Source of the DNA: Akkermansiaceae bacterium
GTDB taxonomy: Bacteria > Verrucomicrobiota > Verrucomicrobiia > Verrucomicrobiales > Akkermansiaceae
Length of the DNA stretch: 16,102 bases
Assembly (NCBI GenBank): GCA_023301545.1
Contig: JALZUI010000004.1
Location: 1 to 16,102, forward strand
Direction: 5' to 3'
This document shows positions 1 to 7,252 of the stretch, in pieces. Both the position numbers and the translations under genes were made by a program. Under the pieces are notes generated by a model that worked only from the letters and a program-made list of their open reading frames with translations, was not told the origin of the DNA and made no database searches. How positions within the stretch are numbered: position 1 is the first letter of the stretch; the number at the start of each line of letters is the position of its first letter.

Positions 1-1
1 A

Positions 2-331
2 GCGACTTGTAACCTTCTTGCTGTTGCGCTATTCCTAATGAATAACCAGTATATGCGGGGAACTTACCGTGAACACGTCGCAGCCCAAGCTCGGCTAGAT
101 GGCGAGAGTCTATATTTCCATTACCTTAAAGATCATAAAATCACCATACCAACAGAACATCAGCCCAGATCAGACAAGGTAACTAGTTTAGAACGTGATC
201 TGAATTTGTGGCTTGAGGACTATATCACTCTATACCCTGCGTGTGTTACGCTTGTATTACCTTTAATATTCTTTGGCTTCTTTCTATTAAGAGATCGATT
301 CCGAAAACGGAAGCAAAACAACGCAGCGTAG
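2..331 (+). CDS. Small two-helix membrane protein, 5' end cut by window edge
   Basis: I do not recognise this gene. The first ATG in the window is at 38 and would give 97 aa. However, the frame is open back to base 2 with no stop, and the 12 codons before that ATG read ATCNLLAVALFL, which looks like the end of a membrane helix or signal sequence. The true start is therefore probably upstream of the window. Counting from the ATG at 38, residues 1-60 are polar. Residues 66-84 are strongly hydrophobic, and a basic RDRFRKRK tail follows, so the C-terminus is likely cytoplasmic under the positive-inside rule. The predicted topology is two membrane helices with a polar segment of about 60 residues between them, outside the cytoplasm. 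A short motif, DGESLYFHYLKD at 21-32, resembles one in the next gene. The gene lies in an A+T-rich accessory block. Coding status is likely; the function is unknown. Confidence 0.5.
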   Translation, partial: ATCNLLAVALFLMNNQYMRGTYREHVAAQARLDGESLYFHYLKDHKITIPTEHQPRSDKVTSLERDLNLWLEDYITLYPACVTLVLPLIFFGFFLLRDRFRKRKQNNAA

Positions 332-419
332 CGCAACACATAGTCTGCTGTTGATTTTTAATGACTTGGCTTCGGTTATCAGCCAAACAAAAAAGAGATA
401 CTACTAGACTATATTAAAT

Positions 420-770
420 ATGAAAAATGTAATTATTTTAATAATACTGTTAATGGCAGCAACTTCTTTTTCTTATGCTGAAGAACAAAGTGATGGTGAG
501 AACTTGTTTCATAGACATTTAAAAGAAGCTCGTAGCTGGTTGTCAGAACAAGAGAATGTTCAATTATCCAGGAGTCATTATAGCCCGAAATTTCGCGAGA
601 ATCTATCAATTTTAAGAGATAACGGAAAAACTATAGCAGTTGATTATTATTGGACTTTCTCAAGGAAGTTTTCTGGTGAAAATCAGGAAGGTAATTACCT
701 TTTCAAAGAAAGAGATATTTTAATTCGGTACACCATAAGTGATAGATCTTTTAGGCTAATTTATTTCTAA
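420..770 (+). CDS. Small secreted protein of unknown function
   Basis: This is a 116-aa protein with a clear signal peptide: K2, a hydrophobic core at residues 4-18, and a signal peptidase I-like site SYA/E at 20-21. The mature part is about 96 residues. It contains a polar, probably helical stretch (24-45) and then a segment likely rich in beta strands, with many aromatics (YYW at 76-78, IRYTI at 102-106). No family is recognised. The motif DGENLFHRHLKE at 25-36, just after the cleavage site, matches a motif in the preceding gene at six of twelve positions, so the two may be distantly related. The DNA is very A+T-rich (15 G/C bases of 60 at 421-480, 16 of 60 at 601-660), unlike the core genes downstream, which suggests acquired DNA. 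No Shine-Dalgarno sequence precedes the ATG. Confidence 0.55.
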   Translation: MKNVIILIILLMAATSFSYAEEQSDGENLFHRHLKEARSWLSEQENVQLSRSHYSPKFRENLSILRDNGKTIAVDYYWTFSRKFSGENQEGNYLFKERDILIRYTISDRSFRLIYF

Positions 771-924
771 GAATCGAATCGTAAATTAATCAGTAGAGTA
801 ATCGAACAAGAGCAGACTAGAAAGCAGCCCTTCTCTGTTTCAGATGCTAAACTTCCCCGCCTTCGATTTCATTTACAGACAGCTAATTCCTTCTTGAAAC
901 CAAACTCGTTCTCAGTACGATAAG

Positions 925-1009
925 GCACAACAAACGAGATCACCATTACAACCAGCCAATAAGCGAAGTGCGAATATCAGCACGGGTGAGTGATCTAATA
1001 CTGTTAGTC
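925..1009 (+). repeat. Weak attC-like palindrome candidate
   Basis: In the gap before the 1017 gene, AGATCAC (937-943) and GTGATCT (990-996) are a perfect 7-bp inverted pair. Outside them are AAC (929-931) on the left and GTT (1003-1005) on the right, spaced by 5 and 6 bases. That is the geometry of paired L and R boxes in an integron attC site. The 7-base outer boxes match the consensus poorly (GCACAAC and GTTAGTC), so this may be a chance palindrome. It ends 7 bases before the next ATG. Confidence 0.2.
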
Positions 1010-1016
1010 TGAAAAT

Positions 1017-1298
1017 ATGAATACTAATCAAGAAGAAACGAAAGAAGTAACTGAAGCCATCTTACAGGTGTTCACAGTTTTACAAATGTTCAACTTTAAG
1101 GCTGGATGTGACATAAGGTTAGGCAGCTTCATGCATATGTTTGAAGAGGCTGGAGCTTCTTCAGGGACTGTAGATCTAGCAATTGGCTCCATGTTCAAGG
1201 CTAACTGGTTGATTTCGAATATTGCACAAGAAGTTCGTCCAGGTGGGCACACTCTGACAGCAGAAGGCTTTGCAAGAATGGAAGAGCTCCTAGGATGA
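1017..1298 (+). CDS. Small winged-helix-like protein, unknown function
   Basis: This is a 93-aa soluble protein with no signal peptide or membrane segment. The pattern suggests a winged-helix fold. A long first helix spans about 7-27. A second helix is at about 35-46. After a short AGASSG turn comes a third helix at about 50-62, in the recognition-helix position. Residues 65-80 could form the two-stranded wing, ending in LTAEGF, a motif very common at the end of the wing in MarR/PadR-like and other small winged-helix proteins. No specific family is recognised. It could be a DNA-binding regulator or a protein-protein module. It sits about 175 bp upstream of the AbiTii-domain gene on the same strand, and an attC-like palindrome lies between them. 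A TAATAC hexamer at 996-1001 could be a -10 element, but no good -35 was seen. The fold call is inference. Confidence 0.5.
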   Translation: MNTNQEETKEVTEAILQVFTVLQMFNFKAGCDIRLGSFMHMFEEAGASSGTVDLAIGSMFKANWLISNIAQEVRPGGHTLTAEGFARMEELLG

Positions 1299-1347
1299 GG
1301 TAACCTTATATAAAGCTGTTATCGCAATCATGAATATATCAAAAAAT

Positions 1348-1408
1348 GCCTAACAAGCAGGTGCACCCAATCCCACACTCGCTCCGTGCTCCCGCCGACC
1401 TGTTAACT
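1348..1408 (+). repeat. attC-like imperfect palindrome
   Basis: The gap between the 1298 stop and the AbiTii-domain gene holds GCCTAAC (1348-1354), a perfect match to the attC outer-box consensus RYYYAAC. It is followed by AAG and CAGGT (1358-1362). About 35 bases later comes ACCTG (1398-1402), overlapping GTTAACT (1402-1408). CAGGT/ACCTG and TAAC/GTTA pair as an inverted repeat, and GCAC (1363-1366) can also pair with GTGC (1386-1389) inside the loop. The total length, about 60 bases, suits a short attC. Against it, the right box departs from GTTRRRY at its sixth base and the right-hand spacer is missing, so the site may be degenerate or another kind of intergenic palindrome. No integrase gene is in the window. 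Confidence 0.35.
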
Positions 1409-1473
1409 TAAACCTGAAACAGAATGGAAGCCTCGCCCTCGGTGTAGGATAGGTGACCATAGACGTAAGATTC

Positions 1474-2400
1474 ATGAAAGATACACTACTACACCAAATT
1501 CAAGGCGAGGCGGTCAATAGCTCCTCAGACCTACCATCACTCTTGAGGAAGTGCCGAATTCTGGCGCAACGCCTCGGTAATCTTGAGTTTAAGTCCTGGG
1601 TAATTCAAGAGCTTGAAGGATATTCAACGCTCGAAGGACTTCCCGATTACCGGATTCTAAATCGTGCTATTCTACTCGGACATTATTTTGGTTCCTTTGG
1701 TACCGAGGTTAAAAACGTGCAGATCCCGATGTCTGCGATTGACGAACCATATAGAAATCAGATTGTTCGGTTCGATTTCACGCAGGGGGTCCGCGTTCTT
1801 GAAGTGCAAATCGACAATGCAACTAAGGGTTCGTTGAAAGTTGCAGTTCCGCCGGAAGCGCTAGCTGTGATTCGAAACCCGAACATTCGAGAGGACATGG
1901 AATTAGGTTCTGTCGTGAAGGTTATCAACACTTCTTTCATACAGGGTATTCTCGACACAGTTCGGAACAGAGTTCTCAATTTCACGCTAGAACTCGAATC
2001 GGAGGCGGGCATCGCAGGAGACCCTCTCGCTGATCTCCGCGAACGCAAGGCTGAAAAAGTGCAGCAGATTTTTAACACGGAAATTCGTGGGAACGTCGCG
2101 AACTTCGCAGCAGGCAGTTCGAACGTTCAACAGGCATTCGAAGTTGGTAAGGGTGATAGAGAAGCGCTCGCGGAGGCTCTTTCTGAAATAGGTCTGGATT
2201 CCCATGGTGTGGCCGAGCTTGTCGAAGCCGCTTCAGAGGAAGAGCCGAAGCAAGATGGCAGTTTCGGGAAGAAGGTGGCGGTCTTGACCGGCAAGGCGTT
2301 CACCAAGGCGGGAGAAGGCCTTTTGAAAGTTCCCGCTAGCGTTGCAGGAAATCTGATTTCTACGGCGCTTAAGGGATATTACGGAATCTCACAAGGTTAA
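1474..2400 (+). CDS. AbiTii-domain protein, candidate phage-defence component
   Basis: I recognise the N-terminal half as the AbiTii domain, named after one protein of the two-gene AbiT abortive-infection system of Lactococcus. The signature is LRKCRILAQRLG at residues 24-35, followed by FKSWVIQELEGY (39-50) and LPDYR (56-60). Residues 195-250 contain the linker seen in many members: an IFN..I.GNV motif (199-208), then a helical segment. The C-terminus (267-305) is glycine/alanine-rich, hydrophobic and amphipathic, ends in ALKGYYG, and may touch membrane. I chose the ATG at 1474 (308 aa) because family members begin a few residues before the LL..I..GAV-like segment. A GTG at 1453 would add seven residues. 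The classical AbiT partner gene is not visible nearby; the closest upstream gene encodes a small winged-helix-like protein. The biochemical activity of the family is not known to me, so the defence role is inferred from family membership. Confidence 0.7.
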   Translation: MKDTLLHQIQGEAVNSSSDLPSLLRKCRILAQRLGNLEFKSWVIQELEGYSTLEGLPDYRILNRAILLGHYFGSFGTEVKNVQIPMSAIDEPYRNQIVRFDFTQGVRVLEVQIDNATKGSLKVAVPPEALAVIRNPNIREDMELGSVVKVINTSFIQGILDTVRNRVLNFTLELESEAGIAGDPLADLRERKAEKVQQIFNTEIRGNVANFAAGSSNVQQAFEVGKGDREALAEALSEIGLDSHGVAELVEAASEEEPKQDGSFGKKVAVLTGKAFTKAGEGLLKVPASVAGNLISTALKGYYGISQG

Positions 2401-2557
2401 CAATAATAGATGAGAAGACCTCTTCTTTGGCTCCTTCGTTTACTATACCTTTGAGCTTTCTTGCTGCCTCCTTACGGTAGCACTCCTATAAAACGCCGAA
2501 GGCAATTTCTCATTTATTTTGTGTAAACAATAACTGCTCCTCCGTAATACTAATCAT

Positions 2558-4957
2558 ATGCCCCTCTCTACCTTTATCCGTACGGCCTTAGTGCTCTGCG
2601 CTACATTGACCTCTCTCGTCGCGGCGGAAGTGAAATCTAAAGTCAATTTCGACCAATTCCTTACTCAGCACGACATGAAATGGGACGTGCTACCACACGC
2701 TTGGATTGTCGCTCCTTATTCCGGAAACGGGAATATTGGGTTCACCTTCTATAACTTTGAGGGTGATCAAGAGAATGAAGTTTCCCTCGTCCTCGGCCGT
2801 CACGACTACTACGACCACCGCCTTCCAGAAGGCGATCGTCAGCATGCTTGGATCTACACCTGTCGACTGCCTCTAGGACGCTTTCAGCTCCAATCCGTAG
2901 GAAAGATCATCGATGCCGACCTGAACCTCGGCCTTTACAACGCAGAGCTCACGGGAACAATCAAAACAACCACAGGGTCGTACCAAATCAAGGGCTTAAC
3001 CCACAGTACCACAGACGTCATCCAGCTCGTTGTCACTGCCGAAAATGGAGAACAGGTGAAGATCAAATGGATACCTGCCGATCCCGTATCATCAGTCCGC
3101 ACCACTCTGGATAATGGAGGAGGCCCTAAAAAAGGAGCAACCTGGGACGGCATGAGAGCCGCTCCCTACCCTGCCCCACCAAAGCCTGAATTTGGCTCTA
3201 ATAACTCTTACCAATACTGTAAGCAGATCCTCTATAAACACAGAGGAGAAACCACCACCGCTTGGGCCTTACAAGGCAGCCCCGATGCCGAACAAACCCT
3301 CCTCGCCTCCGTTCATCACTCTTTCCCCGAAAAGAACTCCTTAGAAACTGTTGTGGCTAATCTTCAACAAGGAGAACAGGCCATTGCCGAGAGCTCCTTT
3401 ATTAGCTCTCACCGCGCTTGGTGGCACGCCTACTACCCACAAAGCTTCATCACGCTCAACGACCCCGAGAAAGAAGCGTTTTACTGGATCCAAATGTACA
3501 AGCTCGGTTCAGCTATGCGTGAAAACGGCCCTATCCTCGACCTCATGGGGCCATGGTATAAGTACACCTTTTGGCCAATGGTATGGGGGGACTTAAATGT
3601 TCAACTGCAGTACTGGACGCAACTCACCTCCAACCGTCTTTCCCTAGGAGACTCACTGCCTAACAACATTGATAAATACTCCGAAAACCTAAAGAAAAAC
3701 GTCCCTAAAGCCTGGAAAAACAAAGGCGAACTCATGCACTTGGGTACTTGTTTCCCACAAGACTTCATCTCTAATAATTCGACCACTCCTCCAGACATGC
3801 TCTGTTGGCTCCTCCATAACTATTGGTTGCAATGTAAGTTCCAAGCCAATGAAGAACGCCTGCGGGACAATCATTTCCCGCTCCTCAAGCAAACCATGAA
3901 TACCTATTTCGTCTGGATTGGGGAAGAAAAGCTGAAGGGTGAAGGTCCGATCACGCTTCCGGCCTCTTGGTCTCCTGAATACCCTGCCCCTTGGGACGAA
4001 GGGTGTAATTTCACGACCGGCTTAATCCGCTGGGCTGCACAGACCTTGCTCGATATCAATCATGATCATAAGCTAGAAGATCCCCTAGCGAGTGAGTGGC
4101 AAATGATTCTCGATCGAGTGAATGAATACCAGATCGACGAAAACGGATTACGAGTCGCCAAGAACACTCCCTTTGACATTCCTCACCGTCATTACTCTCA
4201 CCTCCTCGCCTTCTACCCTCTTGCAGAACTCACTCCTGATGAGGAACCCGAAATGCTGCGTAAATCGCTCGATCATTGGCTAGAAGTCACCCGCCAAAAA
4301 GGGGCGCAGAACAAGGTGACCGCGATGCCAGTTACGGGCTATACCGCCACAGGTGCGGCGTCCATGTATGCTTGGTTAGGTGATGCCGAGCAGGCTTACT
4401 ATTACTTAAACTTCCTTATCCATCACGAAAACGTCTCACCCAATACAATGTATGCCGAAGGCCGCAATCCAGTGATCGAAAGCCCGCTTTCATTTTGTAC
4501 CTCCCTCCACGATATGGTCCTGCAGAGTTATGGACGAAAAAGTAATGTCATCCGCGTCCTTCCGGCTTGCCCCAAGGTTTGGCCTGACCTCGCCTTTGAT
4601 AAGTTCCGCGCCCAAGGAGCCTTTTTAGTCTCAGCTAAGCGCAGTAAGGGAATAACGCAGTTTGTCCAGGTTGAAAGCCTAGCGGGCTCCCCCTGTATCG
4701 TCAAAACAGACATCCCCTCTCCTGTAATCTCAATTAATGGTAAGACGGTAACCGTGAAACCAAATGACAAAGGAGAATACTCCTTAGACCTCAACAAAGG
4801 CGACAAGGCTCTCTTCACCACCAAGCCTCTAACAGAAATCAGCGAAGACGAGCTCGTGATTGCTCCGATCGAAGTAGCCCCAAAAGATCATAACCTCTTC
4901 GGCTACAGCGAGAGAACCAAAAGGCTTCCTAGTCATACTAATTACAAGAAGAAGTAA
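2558..4957 (+). CDS. Secreted GH95-like glycoside hydrolase
   Basis: This 799-aa protein has a signal peptide (residues 1-23, cleavage near LVAA/EV) and the layout of family GH95, which includes alpha-L-fucosidases and alpha-L-galactosidases. A beta-rich N-terminal domain spans about 25-290, an (alpha/alpha)6-barrel-like region about 300-690, and a C-terminal beta domain the rest. Recognisable motifs are the first barrel motif GDLNVQLQYW (344-353), PASWSPE (468-474) with E474 as the predicted general acid, HRHYSH (543-548), and VIESPLSF (639-646) followed by LLP-like RVLPACPKVW. Two positions differ from characterised fucosidases: N-x-N is D345-x-N347, and the Asp of QIDGNFG is E641. This points to a distinct GH95-like subgroup, so substrate and even activity are uncertain. 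A TAATAC hexamer at 2545-2550 could be a -10. The gene ends 5 bp from the convergent transporter gene. Confidence 0.75.
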   Translation: MPLSTFIRTALVLCATLTSLVAAEVKSKVNFDQFLTQHDMKWDVLPHAWIVAPYSGNGNIGFTFYNFEGDQENEVSLVLGRHDYYDHRLPEGDRQHAWIYTCRLPLGRFQLQSVGKIIDADLNLGLYNAELTGTIKTTTGSYQIKGLTHSTTDVIQLVVTAENGEQVKIKWIPADPVSSVRTTLDNGGGPKKGATWDGMRAAPYPAPPKPEFGSNNSYQYCKQILYKHRGETTTAWALQGSPDAEQTLLASVHHSFPEKNSLETVVANLQQGEQAIAESSFISSHRAWWHAYYPQSFITLNDPEKEAFYWIQMYKLGSAMRENGPILDLMGPWYKYTFWPMVWGDLNVQLQYWTQLTSNRLSLGDSLPNNIDKYSENLKKNVPKAWKNKGELMHLGTCFPQDFISNNSTTPPDMLCWLLHNYWLQCKFQANEERLRDNHFPLLKQTMNTYFVWIGEEKLKGEGPITLPASWSPEYPAPWDEGCNFTTGLIRWAAQTLLDINHDHKLEDPLASEWQMILDRVNEYQIDENGLRVAKNTPFDIPHRHYSHLLAFYPLAELTPDEEPEMLRKSLDHWLEVTRQKGAQNKVTAMPVTGYTATGAASMYAWLGDAEQAYYYLNFLIHHENVSPNTMYAEGRNPVIESPLSFCTSLHDMVLQSYGRKSNVIRVLPACPKVWPDLAFDKFRAQGAFLVSAKRSKGITQFVQVESLAGSPCIVKTDIPSPVISINGKTVTVKPNDKGEYSLDLNKGDKALFTTKPLTEISEDELVIAPIEVAPKDHNLFGYSERTKRLPSHTNYKKK

Positions 4958-4962
4958 TTCCT

Positions 4963-6189
4963 CTAGGACCTAGGGTCAGGCTCTGTAGCTTCTGACTCTC
5001 TCCTGCGGATCTGAAATTTAATATTTGGCGCGATCATAAAGGTCGCGAATAGGATCAGGCACGCACCTATGATCGCAATCCACTGCGTCGGAATGAGGAG
5101 CGCCAATGGTAAGGCGATAAAAGGTGAAATCACACCACGGATACCGGTTAAGAACGTGTGCACACTCATATATTCAGCCACGTGTTGGGGCTGGGCTAAT
5201 TTATTAATCCATAGCGACCAAGCGACATTACCTCCGCTTTTAGCAATCCCATGAATAGCCATCCCGGCTACTAAAAACCATATCCCATCGCCAAGGAAAT
5301 AGATTAGAATTCCAGTGGCAAATATAAGATTAAGAGTGGCCCGCATCAGGTAGAAATTCCATTTATCAAAAGCCTTCCCCCACATCATGACAACGAGCAA
5401 ATAAACGGCCTCTGGGACAAAGGTCGTGACCATGCCGATCGTGAATTCACTCAGGTCGTAACCGTACACCCGATTAGAAATATACTCTACAAACAACGAA
5501 ATACAGAGAAGGTTCCCCAGCCCGAGGTACATCCAGGAAACGAGCAGGTTCTTAAACTCCTTATCTGTTTTAACATGACGAAAGGCCGCGAATAGATTGT
5601 TCGAAGTAGCCTTATCTAACTTAACTTCCTCAAAACGGAGTACGACCAATGCCATCCATATACTGGCGACCGAAAACAGCCCGAACAGAATGCGAAAATT
5701 ATCCAAATCCTTCTGTAGTAACCAACCGCCAACTAATGCGCCAAGGATCGCAAAGACCTTTCTTACAAAACCACCATACGCGAATAAGGTACCTCTATTC
5801 TCATTAGGGTAATGTTCCCGATAGATCTGAGACATTAGCGGTAGTGAACTAGCGAGGCCGAGCGCCCCTATCAAAATCCCTATTACATAGTACCAAAGGG
5901 ATCCTGGATTAATCGAAATCAAGAAGAACCCAAAAGCTGATAACAAGTGCAAACCGCACATTACCTTGCTGACGGATACCCCACTCTTCCTCACCAACTG
6001 CACCACCAAAAGACTCAGCAGTAAACCAATGTGTAAGGAAGCGACCACCCAAGCCTTTGAAAACTGATTTCCATCAAAGACGCGTACTAAAACTAAGACC
6101 CCAAAAGTCGTAGCGATACTCTCAATCAACCCTAGCGGTATAGAACGCAGTAAGTCTAGTTTAAGAGTGCGCTTAGCAATGGTGTCCAT
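4963..6189 (-). CDS. MFS-type transporter, substrate unknown
   Basis: This is a 408-aa integral membrane protein with about twelve hydrophobic segments in two groups of six. They are separated by a polar cytoplasmic loop around residues 178-210 (FEEVKLDKATSN, then FRHVKTDKEFKN), as in the major facilitator superfamily. A short polar tail follows the last helix. Nothing in the sequence fixes the substrate; sugar, drug or peptide efflux are all possible. I chose the ATG at 6189, because the TTG six codons upstream is a weak start and family members begin just before the RSIPLGLIE helix. The gene lies downstream of the SDR epimerase gene on the same strand (104-bp gap), so co-transcription is possible. 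It converges on the GH95-like gene with only 5 bp between stop codons and no intrinsic terminator, so the two transcripts probably overlap. No Shine-Dalgarno sequence is visible. Confidence 0.8.
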   Translation of the reverse strand: MDTIAKRTLKLDLLRSIPLGLIESIATTFGVLVLVRVFDGNQFSKAWVVASLHIGLLLSLLVVQLVRKSGVSVSKVMCGLHLLSAFGFFLISINPGSLWYYVIGILIGALGLASSLPLMSQIYREHYPNENRGTLFAYGGFVRKVFAILGALVGGWLLQKDLDNFRILFGLFSVASIWMALVVLRFEEVKLDKATSNNLFAAFRHVKTDKEFKNLLVSWMYLGLGNLLCISLFVEYISNRVYGYDLSEFTIGMVTTFVPEAVYLLVVMMWGKAFDKWNFYLMRATLNLIFATGILIYFLGDGIWFLVAGMAIHGIAKSGGNVAWSLWINKLAQPQHVAEYMSVHTFLTGIRGVISPFIALPLALLIPTQWIAIIGACLILFATFMIAPNIKFQIRRRESEATEPDPRS

Positions 6190-6293
6190 CCGCAATCGAT
6201 GGGACAACCGATCTCTAAAGTCGAGTTAATATCGAAAGCTCACACTTTAACCTGACGGCGACTAGCTGAGAGCATTAGAGTTAGACACTGCCG

Positions 6294-7175
6294 TTATGCC
6301 ATTTTCGCTAGGCTCTCTTTGAGCTTGGGGTGTTGAAAGTTGTAGCCCTCTCGCTCTAGTACGGCCGGGTACACTCGGTAACTGTCGAGCAGGTGCGTTC
6401 CGAACTCGCCGAAGAGCAGCTTAAGAGCGAACTTAGGAGCAGGAATAAACGCGGGACGGTTCAGCGACTTAGCCAGCACCTGAGTGAATTCACTATTCCG
6501 ACATGGTTCAGGAGAAACGAAATTCACGGCTCCTTTAATGCTCTCCGTTTCACAAGCGTAGAGGCTCGCTCCTGCGACATCATCAACATGAACCCAAGGC
6601 ATCCACTGCTTCCCAGTACTTAAGTTCCCTCCCGCTCCTAGTTTAAAAGCGGTCTTCATTTGTTCCCACGCTGCACCGCCTTCACCAATCACAATTCCTA
6701 TGCGGCCAATTGCTACCCTGACTCCCAGGGCTTCCGCCTCGTAAGCGGCTTGCTCCCACTTTTGACAGAGCTCAGCGAGGTAGCCTGGTCCTAGAGGGCT
6801 ACCTTCGTCTAGTTTAGTATCTGCGCAGTCCCCATAATAACCAACGGCGGATGAATTCACCAAGACCTTAGGCCGCTTATCTGCGGGCATCTCTTTAATC
6901 TGATTTACAATAATTTCCGTCACTCCTACTCGGCTTTTATGAAACTGCACTTTCTTGGCCTCAGTCCAGCGCTGCGCTACGGACTCGCCTGCATAGTTTA
7001 CGATCGCGTCTAGTCCATCTAAATTTGGAGATTTATCAAAAACTCGCCATTCGATTCCATCGGAAGCGTCCTTTTGGGATCGGCTGTAGCCAATAACCTC
7101 ATGCCCGTTCTCCTGAGCTTGTTTACAAAAGGCCTTCCCAATAAATCCACTCGCTCCAATCACTCCGATTTTCAT
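6294..7175 (-). CDS. TIGR01777-family SDR epimerase-like protein
   Basis: This 293-aa protein belongs to the extended short-chain dehydrogenase family TIGR01777 (E. coli YfcH-like). The N-terminus has the Rossmann nucleotide-binding motif GASGFIG (8-14). NYAGESV (60-66) and the SSAVGYYG stretch that holds the catalytic tyrosine follow, and then the family hallmark MPWVHVDDVAG. The last 50 residues (PAFIPAPKFALKLLFGEFG, ending in a hydrophobic/proline pattern) match the C-terminal DUF1731 domain. It should bind NAD(P)(H), but no substrate is established for the bacterial family, so it is best called a nucleotide-sugar-epimerase-like protein. The length is normal for the family. The gene is divergent from the lipoprotein gene at 7253, with a 77-bp shared regulatory gap, and is followed on the same strand by the MFS gene. 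Only a weak AGAGA sequence lies before the start. Confidence 0.85.
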   Translation of the reverse strand: MKIGVIGASGFIGKAFCKQAQENGHEVIGYSRSQKDASDGIEWRVFDKSPNLDGLDAIVNYAGESVAQRWTEAKKVQFHKSRVGVTEIIVNQIKEMPADKRPKVLVNSSAVGYYGDCADTKLDEGSPLGPGYLAELCQKWEQAAYEAEALGVRVAIGRIGIVIGEGGAAWEQMKTAFKLGAGGNLSTGKQWMPWVHVDDVAGASLYACETESIKGAVNFVSPEPCRNSEFTQVLAKSLNRPAFIPAPKFALKLLFGEFGTHLLDSYRVYPAVLEREGYNFQHPKLKESLAKMA

Positions 7176-7252
7176 TCTCTAAAGATCAGCTCGAAATAGC
7201 GTTCTGTAAAATAATATGTGAACTTTTATCCCATTAAGAAGTCAATAGATGT

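Noticed and set aside
366..386. Perfect 6-bp stem TTGGCT/AGCCAA after the first gene
   Set aside because: It is followed by A bases, not T bases, so it does not look like a + strand terminator. I could not give it another role.
771..1016. 246-bp gap checked for a hidden small gene
   Set aside because: Apart from the weak palindrome at its right end, I saw no plausible coding frame or RNA structure.
1453..1473. GTG start seven codons upstream for the AbiTii gene
   Set aside because: The family N-terminus fits the ATG at 1474 better, though the GTG cannot be excluded.
2413..2426. AGAAG/CTTCT hairpin after the AbiTii gene
   Set aside because: The stem is only 5 bp, rich in A/T-type pairs, with three T bases after it; too weak to call a terminator.
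6190..6207. TTG start six codons upstream for the MFS gene
   Set aside because: The ATG at 6189 is a stronger start and places the first helix at the usual distance from the N-terminus.
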